A DNA stretch of 64,000 nucleotides, taken from contig JAYKKT010000090.1 in the NCBI GenBank assembly GCA_036023115.1, forward strand, positions 28,975,501 through 29,039,500. The letters are read 5' to 3'. Below the pieces are notes generated by a model. It had not been told where the DNA came from, ran no database searches, and saw nothing but the letters and a program-made list of their open reading frames with translations. How positions within the stretch are numbered: position 1 is the first letter of the stretch; each line of letters starts with the position of its first letter. Position numbers and translations under genes: made by a program. The stretch comes from Brasenia schreberi. Its lineage: Eukaryota > Streptophyta > Magnoliopsida > Nymphaeales > Cabombaceae. This document shows positions 11,176-26,400 of the stretch, piece after piece.

Positions 11176-12329
11176 ATTATCATTTTGTTTACCATCTTTT
11201 TAATAAGAATATGGTTGGCGACCCATAGGAAAATGTAGATGTGAGAGCAACGCTCTAAACTTAATTGATTAAGAAACATGTGTTACTTTTGGGTGCATGT
11301 TAAGTGCATCTTGAACATATGCAAAAGTTCGGTTTCCCTTTGAAGTTTCGCCGATTCGAGATAAGGCTGGTAAATGAACCGAACTGAGATGCTCATGGTT
11401 CATCTAAGTTCAGTTTGTGCCAAGCTTGTTCATGTTCTAGGAATATACTAAACGAGCCGAACATAAGTTAGGTCATTAAGCTTTATAAACTAAACATGAA
11501 AATTTTATGTTCAGTTTGCATTCACTCGTACAAGCTCATTTAGTTGAGGATGTGTGTGTGCAGTTTTATGTATATATGCTGATTTGTGGCCAAAATGTAA
11601 TTAAATGATTAAATATTTCAACACTACAAATTATAAAACTAAAATTTTTACTTAATCCTAGGAAATTATGTTTTCCAACGAAAATACAAGTGAAAAATGA
11701 TTTGAACTTTAAGGAACAGCTCATGTTCAACTCTTTTAACGCTGGTGTTCAGTTCGACTCAGAGTAACTAATGAACCCAATATAAGCAAGATATTGAGCG
11801 GATGAACCAGCCCTGAACAGCCTACATTCATATATATATATATATCCACATATATGTATACGCGCGCACACACACACACACATATATATATATCCACTTC
11901 TCTCCCTGAAAGAAAGGCCATTAGTGGGCCACCTAAAGCATATAATACAAGACACCATCAAGCCTAGGCGCAAACAAAATTCAACGTTCAGGCCTATTAG
12001 CCAAGGGGCAGGCAAGATGGTGATTTGTCATACCAAGCAACAGCTAAGTAACTTGTGGCCCGTGGGTGGCACTCTATTTTCATGGACCACCCGTCAAATT
12101 TAAACGCCATATACCAAAGTTACTGTCCACGAAACTCTTGTGAGCTAACAAAATTTTCAACTGTATATGCATTAATACTAAGTAAAATGGGACCAACCAA
12201 CCCAAAATTTGACTAAATTGATCCAAACGGGCTGTTTGGTTTGGTTGGCAAAAGAAAGAAAAAATGTATTGTTATGTTCACGGTTTTAAGGTTTTGAAAC
12301 CGAATCATTAGATCTGAGCCAATCCATAC
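11176..12329. other. Intergenic, repeats only
   Basis: AT-rich. Contains a mixed (AT)/(CA)/(AT) microsatellite at 11831-11892. No gene recognised. Confidence 0.5.

Positions 12330-12332
<3 letters not shown>

Positions 12333-12396
<64 letters not shown>
12333..12396. repeat. (AT)n microsatellite within GGTTC/GAACC-rich repeat
   Basis: About 64 bp of AT. On the left side come TTTGAAACCGAATC-type words and on the right repeated GAACCGG, AACCGGC and AAAACCG words up to 12510. The flanks look like subterminal repeats of a non-autonomous element, but I could not define ends. Confidence 0.7.
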
Positions 12397-12400
<4 letters not shown>

Positions 12401-12542
12401 ACTGGATACCTAGATATGGCCGTTTTGGAACTGGCCTGGCGGTTCGAACAGGAACCAAACTGGTTTCAGAACCGCCGGTAACCGCAACCGGCTCCAAAAC
12501 CGTAACTGGACCCAGGGATCCCTCGGTTAGGTATAACTGCAA

Positions 12543-12945
12543 TAAGGCCTTTACTAAGGTCTTGGGAGTAAGAGCGAAGGCTCAATGTGTGTGAAAGTGC
12601 TTCAATTGAAAGACTTACTCACACGACATGAAATGAAACCCAAATAGTATAGGTCGGCCCTTACTTGGGTCTTTCAAATAAGAGCGAAAGCTCAATGTGT
12701 GTGAGAGTGCTTGAATTGAAAGACTTACTCACACGACAAGAAATGAAACCCAAATAGTATAGGTCGGCCCTTACTTGGGTCTTTCAAATAAGAGCGAAGG
12801 CTCAATGTGTGTGAGAGTGCTTGAATTGAAAGACTTACTCACACGACAAGAAATGAAACCCAAATAGTATAGGTCGGCCCTTACTTGGGTCTTTCAAATA
12901 AGAGCGAAAGCTCAATGTGTGTGAGAGTGCTTGAATTGAAAGACA
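12543..12945. repeat. Minisatellite, 110-bp period, about 3.7 copies
   Basis: The word AGAGCGAA(A/G)GCTCAATG begins at 12571, 12681, 12791 and 12901, an exact 110-bp spacing. Units differ at only a few positions. Within each unit GTCTTTCAA and TTGAAAGAC form an inverted pair about 55 bases apart. The first unit is most diverged at its left end and the last is cut after TTGAAAGAC. Confidence 0.95.
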
Positions 12946-13655
12946 ACGCACCCAACTTAAACAAAAACCCTTCGAAAATGAAAGTATATATGTACACTTA
13001 TATATTAGGGGCTGATTAGGCCCGTGTGTGTTCAAAATCATGCACGACTAAGAGAGTGCACGTGTGTGGTTGTGCCAAGCCACGTTATTACAAGCGGGGG
13101 GAGACTATGCTCCGTTATTACAACCCCGTATCAAATTGAATCTCAAGCAAGTGTACAACTAAGGACCGAGTTTAGACACTTACGAGTAGCTGTCCATAGA
13201 GGTCTTGCTTGGGCGTGGATTTGGCTTTGGGCTGCAAACGGGAGCTCCGCAAAGGTAGGTGATCAAGGGTGCTGGCCGGCTGCAAGTGGGGCGCGGGATA
13301 GGCGCCTCGAAAGTGGCCCGTGGCAAGTAGATGGCGCCTCCAAGTAGGGGGGGGTTCAAAGTGGCTGAATGAGTGGGTTCTTAGGGTCACTAGGGGAGTT
13401 GGGAGTTTAGGGAAACTGGACCTAAAAGGTGAGCTGGTGGGAAGGCCAAATAGGACACCTAGGGGAAGGTCGAATGGGAGATGATGGCTAGGTAGTGGCC
13501 GGCAGTTTGGGTTATACTAGGTTCGGCTAGGTTGAAGTGGTGGTGACAAAGGGGCTGAGATGAAGGTAGGATGGGTGGCTAAGAGTGGAGAGGTGGTAGA
13601 GAGGGGAACCGGCTCAGAACCGAAACCAGAACCTACGGTTTTAAATCGCTCGTTC

Positions 13656-13657
<2 letters not shown>
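12946..13657. other. GC-richer unclassified stretch
   Basis: More GC than its surroundings, with G-runs at 13095, 13347 and 13540. Overlapping short ORFs on both strands have no recognisable motif. It ends in GAACCGG/GAACC words directly before an (AT)n tract. Confidence 0.4.

Positions 13658-13735
<78 letters not shown>
13658..13735. repeat. (AT)n microsatellite
   Basis: About 76 bp of nearly pure AT, preceded by repeated AACCGG/GAACC words (13600-13640) as at 12333. Confidence 0.95.
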
Positions 13736-13740
<5 letters not shown>

Positions 13741-14001
13741 CATATATTGATACATGTTGAGGTGTGGGTCAATCGTAGAACACTCTCTACCGCTGAGTCA
13801 AGTGAGAGTCCCACTGTCATGAGAGACAATACTTCTTTTTTAAAAAAAAAAAAAACTGTTTTTTAACTAGTTTATGGGTGGTTTTGAAACTGGAATGGTA
13901 ACAGTTCCTGGGGTGGTTCAATTCTAAAAAATTTAAGGGTTTTCAAAAAAAGATGGACAATACTGTGATACTCATGTCCCAAAAAGGAATGATGCAGGAT
14001 C

Positions 14002-14004
<3 letters not shown>

Positions 14005-14041
<37 letters not shown>

Positions 14042-14046
14042 ATATA

Positions 14047-14082
<36 letters not shown>
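14005..14082. repeat. Compound (CT)n(AT)n microsatellite
   Basis: About 30 bp of CT followed by TATATCTA and about 40 bp of AT. Same composition as the other compound tracts, read on the opposite strand. Confidence 0.95.
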
Positions 14083-14083
<1 letters not shown>

Positions 14084-14881
14084 TGCAATGGAACACCTGA
14101 TCGAAGGCAAGGGCTAGGCAAACCAAAAAGAAAAAACAAAATCAATGAGGAAAATGCAAATTTAGATATGCTAGAGCAAAACCCGGTAAGTTTGCTTCAT
14201 GAGATTTATCATGTAATTGATAATTTATTATACTTTATTGTACACTATAACTATCAGAAATAACATATTAAAATGTAATGATCACGTCTTAGAACCGAAT
14301 CCAAGCATAACCAATCGTTTGGTTTGGCTCTTCCAAAATCAAGAATCAATTACATCTGATTGGTTCAAGGCTGGGTCTAGAACCGAACAAGGCCAGACCA
14401 CCCCCAGTGGAGTCGTGTGTATAGATGACATGACATGATGGTTCTTTAATGAATATTGATCTAGAGTACTTCTCCCTTCCTTATATGGAAAGATGGATTT
14501 TTTTTATCAAGCAAGAACGGAATTTGTCTCACTCGAGTACCGTAATTGTTATTTTATTTGTATGCATAGTGATTATATATTCATCTACCTACTCATTTCA
14601 AAGAATTTATTAAATTTTTACCCGAGTTTTTTTTCTCTTTCTACACATACAGAAGCGCATGCACTCATACACAAGCCTTTCCAGCTTACCTTCACTGCTT
14701 TCATTTCACATATTACCTATGAAACAAACAGAAGGGTACAAGTGGAGCTCCTTTAAGGAGACCACTCATCCCTATCCATATTCCTCTTATTCGTAACACA
14801 ATTTAGTTTAGAGTTCTAAAGAAACTTTATACATTGATGCTTAAAGCCGTGCTTGAAACTCTCTTTGAATTTCATGGACTT

Positions 14882-15012
14882 CTCCTTTTTTCTTTTTCTT
14901 TTCTTTTTATAATGGAGAGGCCAAAGCCAGATGCATGTCTCAGGAGTCAAACTTGTGACTGTCAACTTGTGAGTTGTGTGCCTAGCCGCGTGAGCTATCG
15001 CTCTTTGTGCAT
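14882..15012 (-). repeat. SINE-like copy, family 1
   Basis: On the minus strand it reads GCGATAGCTCACGCGGCTAG (A-box-like), then GTTTGACTCCTGAG (B-box-like), CTGGCTTTGGCCTCTCC and an A-rich tail with GAAAAGAAAAAG. It follows the copy at 11056-11175 along its whole length, including the GGCTTTGGCCTC end and the tail composition. Confidence 0.55.
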
Positions 15013-15754
15013 GAACTTTTGTATTTTGAGAATTTAGATGCAAAATTTCCCCCAAACTTGGACACAATGTGCAGTAGGATCCAACCATGGGAAGTGCATT
15101 GTTAATTGAATTCATCCTTTAAAATTTGACTAGTTCGTATTGGAAGTAAAAATGAACCTCTGGCAATGCTAATAACTAGGAAATGGTTAATTTGGACATC
15201 AACGTCCACTGCTATTTAATAGTGGACTCTTTTTGGTCCTCTATGGATATCAGATATGAGCGTTTGGATAAGTTTTCTTTATATGAGATATCTCATCATG
15301 CTCATATTCGCTTTATTATATCAACCGTTCAATTTTTTAGATAAACATGTGAGTTAATAAAGCAAAAAGCATTTAATACATTAAATAATATAAAAAATAT
15401 ATATATAATGATATTTTTATTTTTAAAATTTAAATATTTACCATTGATCATGCAATTGAATAGTAGAAATTGATTAAGTGGATTTAAGGATGAACTAAGT
15501 TTCACACTGGCTTGACTCCTTATTTTTTACCTTTCTTTGTGTGTGGTGAGAGAAGCTTGCTTCGTTCATCAGCCTGCTTTTGATGGATCCAATCGAAATG
15601 GAAGAGTTCCACCGCAAGGCCACCCTTCCATGGGCTCCACACACAACGAGGTATTGCCACACGGAGTGGTGTAAGCCTCTACTTTAAGCCGAGTGTACAC
15701 ATTTACAACTTCAGGAGAGCAGCATTATAAATGTTTGTTTTTCTCAGTAGTAAG
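15013..15754. other. Intergenic, no gene seen
   Basis: AT-rich with an AT-repeat region near 15390-15440. ORFs are short and compositionally random. Confidence 0.5.
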
Positions 15755-15850
15755 TGGGGCTTAGGAAGACCCTATCAGATGTGCCGGCCCCAGGTATTGA
15801 ACTCTTGATCTTCAACGTGTACACCCACTAGCGGGGTTAATTAAGGGCTC
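15755..15850 (-). repeat. SINE-like copy, family 2
   Basis: On the minus strand CGCTAGTGGG resembles the end of an A box and GAGTTCAATACCTGGGG a B box about 35 bases on, followed by GGCACATCTGATAGGGTC. Short and without a clear tail, so less certain than family 1. Confidence 0.35.
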
Positions 15851-16721
15851 ACTTTGACTGTTAAGTGTAGGTAAACGGTTCTCCCTTTTGTTTAATTGCA
15901 TTCTATTTCATAGCATGACATTCTCTTCTGTCACATTGAGCAATGGCTCCTTATGCAATATAAGAAATTTTGTTCACTAATGGATAAGTAAGTTAGTGGT
16001 AGTGGTATTTTGCTCTATCAATATTAGGACCCTTTATGGCAAAAAGCTATTGTTTTCATTTTCTCCCTTTTGTGGGGCAATGCGTCTTGTGCATAGTGTG
16101 GTAGGGGCTCGGACACAAGGTCTAGGCATATATGGCAAGAGTTTTTATACTTTTTTGGCCTTTTAAAACACCAAACAGTGGCACAGTAGAAGAACATAAA
16201 GCAATAAATTTTGCATTTGTAAATAACAAAAAATGTGCTTTTATAAAGTACTAAAATGCATGAAATTGGTTTTAATAAACAGAAAATTGGCAAGAAAAAC
16301 CAGAAGAACACTATCTCTCTCTCTCTCTCAACAATGAAAGAACAGTTAGGTGAGAGGAACAAAATATATTTGAGCGCTACGGCCCGGTTCTTTCACCAAA
16401 AAAAGAAAACCATATAATCATCTATTATTGTGTGTGAGAGAGAGACCATTTCAGTATTGTATTTATTAAACTCATGAGTGTTTTTAGGAGGCGACAAAGG
16501 AGACCATGAAAGGAAGGAGAGAATGCAAAAGAATGCACGTGAATCAGCGTGGAATCATGTGGGCTGAGACCCAGCCTGACCCATCATCAACAATCAAACC
16601 TCTCCTCTCCTCTCCTCTCTCACACACATGGTCGGATTACCCTCTCACAGATCCCCATACCATTCGACTGCCACTCTTCTTGCTTCCTCTTCTTTCTTCA
16701 AACACATTCTCTCTACCCGTC
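15851..16721 (+). promoter_or_regulatory. Upstream and probable 5' UTR of kinase gene
   Basis: No separate gene. CT/AG repeats at 16311-16330 and 16436-16444, and a CCTCT-rich tract at 16597-16622 typical of plant leaders. An in-frame upstream ATG at 16506 would add 72 residues of Pro/Ser/Leu-rich sequence. I treat it as leader because the residues are low-complexity and the CT-rich run is UTR-like. Confidence 0.45.
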
Positions 16722-20978
<4,257 letters not shown>

Positions 20979-21190
20979 AAACCGCTCCCAAGTCGGTCAG
21001 GGGAGCCTTGTCCATGTTCAAAATTGTATTGTTTTTTCTTACAATTTCTCATTTTGATAATATAATCTTGTGTACGAAATGAGGCATTCAACTTCATTAC
21101 CAGCTCAAATCACAATGAGACTTGTAAATGGAAGCATCACAGGGAATGACTTCGAGGGGCAGAATACCACGCTCTCTCTGTAGGCACACA

Positions 21191-21239
<49 letters not shown>

Positions 21240-21634
21240 AATGGGGGAAACATGATGCATCGCTATTCAGTATTGAATCATAGGAGGAACTCAAAGCCTC
21301 ACAAACAGAAGCAATCTTTGCATGCAGAAGCAGGAAAGCCACAAGAATAACTAATGTAGTGAAAAAGGAAACGCTTATGAAACTGTGTACCAGAATGCAG
21401 CAGTGGTGAAATCTTGTTTTTGGCAACTACTAGCTCTATATTTTAGAAACTGAATTTTCACAATAGGAATCATTTTGTATCGTGTAAACCATCTCTAATA
21501 AACATTTATCTGGATTTTATCAAAGATCAAAAACTTCTTTTCTACATGTGTGGCTAAAAGCACTGCTCTGTGTTCACAAATGAAGCCTAAATGTGAGCCA
21601 AGGTGGGGGCATTCATCCAGTCCAAACTTTAGAA
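20979..21634. other. Kinase 3' flank
   Basis: Probable 3' UTR to about 21100, with AATATAATC-type signals. A (CA)n(AG)n microsatellite lies at 21185-21236. No other gene seen. Confidence 0.5.
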
Positions 21635-22621
21635 CAACAACTAATCCTTTTCCCATACTAAATGGGGTCAGTTACATGGATTCTTTGTTTCCACATAGCC
21701 TTATCATGTGCCATGTTAACAGTTAACTCAACATAAGCTAGATCATTTTTTATTGTTTCTTTCCAACACTTTTGTGGTCGTCCTCTACTTTTTTTAATAC
21801 TTTCAAAATCTAGTTTTTCATACCTTCTTAGAGGCGCTTCTTTGATCTTCTTTCTATATGTCCAAACCATTTTAAACGATATTCTCTCATTTTATCCCCT
21901 ATTGGTGTCACTCTCAATTTATTTCTAATAACCTCATTATGTATACGGTTTTTCCTTGTAAGACCACTCATCCATCTCAACATCTTCATTTATGTCACAG
22001 ACATCCTTTATACATGTTGATGTTTAACTATCCAACATTCATAACCATAAAACATGGCATGTCTAATTGTTGCTCAATAATATTTACCTTTTAACTTTAA
22101 TGGTGTCTTCTTGTCACAAAGAATACATGATGTTCCTCTTCATTTTAACCAACCTACATTAATTCTATGCATAACATCTTCATAAATTCTTTCATCACTT
22201 TTAAAAATTGACCCTATGTATTTAAAACATTCTTTTGGGGGGATGCAATGTGTGCCAATTTTAATTTGTATGTCCTGTGAAGTAACCAAATGATCAAACT
22301 TACATTCCATATATTCTGTCTTTATTCTACTAAGTTGAAGCTTTTACTTTCTAATATTTCTCTCCATAGTTCCAATTTTCTATTAACTTTTTCCTTAAGA
22401 CTCCTCAACTACACAAGCTTCATCTTGAATATGTTTTGTTAACTCATCAATCACTGTATTTAAAGTTAATCCTTGATGTAACCCAATTAACTTCAAAGAA
22501 GTCCATCATTCCTTCATGAGTACTCACACATGTTTTTGTATCATCGTACATGTCTTTTATAAGATTTATGTATGTCAATGGGATACCTCTTTTTTCTAAG
22601 GTTCTCCAAAGAACATCCCAA
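21635..22621 (-). mobile_element. 5'-truncated RTE LINE with 14-bp target duplication
   Basis: The 3' end (minus strand) reads ...CCCCATTTAGTATGGG and a TTG tail. It is flanked by TCCAAACTTTAGAA at 21621-21634 and again at 22622-22635, a perfect 14-bp duplication. The body carries the C-terminal part of the RT ORF ([29 protein letters not shown]), and further in, toward 22500-22620, RTLEKRGIPLTYINLIKDMY and CVSTHEG, with stops. This is ordinary 5' truncation during target-primed reverse transcription. Confidence 0.9.
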
Positions 22622-22635
22622 TCCAAACTTTAGAA

Positions 22636-23433
22636 ATTAACTAAAAAATGTTATACATCACTGTTGAATTTGTGGACTAAAATATGTAGTTCACTCCAAA
22701 GAGTATCTGCTCCACCTTAGAGAGTTTTTTCTCGATCCACAGCCGTGACCAACAACATAGCTGCAGAGGTAACGAGGAGTGGTAGGAGTAACAAAAGACA
22801 CGACTATAAATCAAGCAAATGGATTTCAGAGTTTTCTCTATCTACAGCCACGAAAAACAACATAGCCACCACATGGTGCATGTCTTGGTTTCTTGTTTCA
22901 TATTTCGGAACCACCACCACCACCACAAACCACATGGATTTCAGAATTCATCATCAAAGTGCGACACTGATACCGGATCCAGCTTAGGATTGTGCAGGTG
23001 AGAGGAGCTTTATGGGCTTTGCAAAAAGTATGCCCAGTAAAGGGTCCAATGGTTTATTTGCAGGAAGGAAAAAGAAAATTTTATATTTATAGCGATCTAT
23101 GTTTTCAAGATATTGCACAAAGTACGGTTTTTAGTTGAAACACCAATTTATTCCGTCCTTATTGTACTTGGAAAGATGAAGATATTTTAGTCATAAACGG
23201 AAAGACGAAATGTATCGTTTGATATGGAGCACCACTTGCTACCGAACTTTGAGGCACCTGTTCAGCTCCAAACCAAGCACTGTCATGGCAGAGAATAGAT
23301 GCTATAACGAGAATCATCTAAGTAGTTACAGTAATTACACGGAAACTTAACAAGGATGAGATGAACAGGTTATCTGCTTGAGCCAACAAGATTTAGCTGG
23401 GTATTGCCCGATATTTTGCCTCATAAGGGGTGA
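22636..23433. other. Intergenic between kinase and borealin-like gene
   Basis: Convergent 3' ends. Contains a CAC-rich run at 22911-22927 and a block (GAGTGGTAGGAGTAACAAAA at 22777) recurring in similar form at 24034. No convincing exon. Confidence 0.45.
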
Positions 23434-26400
23434 TTAACCATCAGATTCTGCAATTTCACAAACTAATTGATCAAAATACTGAGGCATGGAAGACGAGACA
23501 AAAAAACAATAGGAAAAACGAATTGAAACAATGAAAAACCATTTATGACTTCCATGCCGCCTTCTCGATATAGACCCAAGGGTGATCCACGGACAGACAG
23601 CATCATTTCGCCATGCTTTGGCAACCTTAACGTTTTTGGGGTTGTTCCAACAGATAACCTTTGACTGTTTACCTGTTAACAAACATTATATACGCTCAAA
23701 GACAATGCTATCCAGGTAGCAAGAATTATTCCTTACTTAATATAAGCCTAACAGAAAAGAGAATGGAAGTAATTACTGTCACACCGTCTCCCCCCCCTCC
23801 TCTGTGTGTGTGATTTGCAAGACTACATTGAGTTAACACTCGATATGGCTAGAGGCTATGATTTATGCCGCCCCATAGATCACAGATTGTTAACATGGAG
23901 AATGCTAGTAGAGTGGATCCTGTGACATAGCTCAGGCGGTCTGGAACTAATGTTGTGAATGAGTTATTTACAGAACAGAATGTGCAGTTACGCCACAGGG
24001 TTTACCTGCTCATAGGACACGAGGAATTAGAATGAAGATGAAGAGTGGTAGGAACAACAAAAGACATGCATGAAACTCATAATAGCATACAAATTAGCAT
24101 AGAACATCACTCTTTACCATTAAGAACATAGATACATACATATACATCCACACACACACACAGACATATAGCATTAGTTCAGTGAATCACATCACGTCAT
24201 GTAAACTGAATGGATTATAGTGCAGAATCCACCGTTATTTTCAACACATCTAGTAGATCAAAGCAAATGTGTCCAGAAAAAAAAAACACAGTGATTTGGA
24301 ACCAGATCTATGTCGCAGATGTTTACTCAGCACCAAGATGACATTAAAGAGTCCAGCCGTTCTAAACATGAGGGGTTTGGAACAAAGACAAGAGTGTTAA
24401 AAGAGTGAACAAGGATGCACATGGAAGTTCTAAGGTAGCATACACAAAAAAGTAAATCAATAACTCCTAAAAACGAAACTTCAAGATGGTGGGCATTCAT
24501 ATACAAACCCCAGGAGTTTGGAAAGAGTCTTGCAATCCACGCATCTGTGCATTCCAATTTTCTTCAAACATCTGAATCAGCAAAGAAAAGAAGGATAAAT
24601 GTTCATCAGATGATGGAAGAGGATGCCAGATTTAGAGGGCTGAAATATTAATGTCAAGAAGAGTTACTCTTACGTACAAAATCTGGAATATGCAAGCTTG
24701 CAGCCATCAGAAAGCTCTCTCTCACTATTGAATATCAATGTCAATGTTCGACTAAAATAATTAGAAGTCACGTAATTCTGTTTTACTTGTCCATAAAAGT
24801 GTTCACAAGTAGGGAAGAATAGAATAATTAATATAATTACCTGCTTTGCTTGAAAATTGAATGCTGCCATTTTGTGGGAAAATATCAGCACTATTGGGAA
24901 ATATTGTGGATGCCTAGTGAATTAAAAGATTATAGAACATGAATATGTTAGACACTTCTACCAGGGTGTCGGGACTCACTCCAAAATCCAACACCGATAC
25001 TGTGTCCGACACTCCAAAATCGTCAGTCAAACGCATGTGTAGGGGGTTATTTTTTAGGGGGTTATTTTTTACCAGAAGTTTACATGATCAACGTATCTGA
25101 GTTCATACTCATTTTAGAATAAGAAAAAAAGTTAAGAGTTTTGTCACCGTTGATGGAAGGTGAGGTGGGAGAAGAGACGTGAGGATGAGTGGGTGGGAGA
25201 GAAGAGGGGCAGGGGAAATAGACACGAGAGAGAGGACACAGGGCAAGCACGTGGAGAGAGAGCGAGAATAAAAGTAAAGAGAGTGGCAAAATAAAATCGA
25301 ACAGCCATCGTGCATCTAGTCTTTAAAAAGGTTTTTGAAATTTCATTAAAGAATGTATAAATATAATACTTATACTGTTATACATGACATAACAGCAGTA
25401 ATTATTGAATATTTTATTATAAATCATATTTTATGCATTTATTTAAAAAGTATATATATATATATATACACGTGTATTTATAACTCCGCCCATGTAAGGG
25501 ATCACCATTGCATAACCGGTCCCAAGTCCAGGTAAAGGAGGAGGGTTTCCTTAGGCTTCTTACAGTCAACCTAAAACTTTATCGTACTTATTTACCATGG
25601 ATTCTACAAATTATGATAGGACTATGTGGAAACAAAGAATTAATGTGACAGACCCCATCTAGTATGGGAAAAGGCTTAGTTGTTGTAGTTGTTATATGTG
25701 TATTCATGATTTTTATTCAAAAAAATATTCTTTAATGGTTATATATATACCTTGCCTCCATAGCATGAAATAGTTTAGTCTATTACCAGGTAAATAGACA
25801 AATTAGAAAATAAATACAAACGCTCGACCTTCCATTCCAGTTCATATTCTCCATCTTCAGTTCTTTTTGCCAGGGATGTGTTAGGGCAATTTGCCTTCAA
25901 AAAGTCCACCAGAAGAGTATCGAGTTGCTCCTTGCTAAAGTATGAGCGCATAAGATTCAACTGGTTCAGTAAATGTGCAATTTCTGCCTCGCAAATTGCA
26001 TGCATTGCAGTTGCCCGTTGTTCAACTGTGAAAAGGAATAAACAGAGCAAAGCAACAAAATGACGCATACATCAAGCTAAAAAAATCCACAAATAGAAGT
26101 ATGTGAACTGGAAAAATAACAGAACCCAATGAACCAAGGAAACACAAGTGGTGTAGTAAAGAGTATTTACACAGGATGCGAGCTTAGTGAGCATACAAGG
26201 AACTGGATATGAATAATACAGAAAACAGTGACCGAAGGATCTCAGATAAGCATACATAGTTAAAGATGTTAGCGTAAGGAGCTACACTCCTCAAGGGATC
26301 CTACTTTTGTAAATAATTTTACACATTTAAACTTCATTTTGTTAGTAACATGTGCAATTTGATTTTCTAATGAGGTGATGAAACAGAATCCGGATATCTG

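Noticed and set aside
13024..13390. Two facing ORFs (107 and 72 codons)
   Set aside because: GC-rich composition explains the open frames. No motif and no supporting splice or promoter signal.
22745..23001. His-rich ORFs near a CAC run
   Set aside because: Two frames of the same low-complexity run. No homology recognised.
24327..24557. 76-codon ORF starting [12 protein letters not shown] on the minus strand
   Set aside because: Overlaps borealin-like exon 5 in a different frame. The exon frame [20 protein letters not shown] joins in phase to both neighbours and matches the family better.
24695..24752. Alternative reading of exon 4 as [20 protein letters not shown]
   Set aside because: It joins to exon 2 only through a weak donor, and its 3' end does not lead in phase into FEENWNAQM. 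The frame [14 protein letters not shown] joins both sides without a leftover base.
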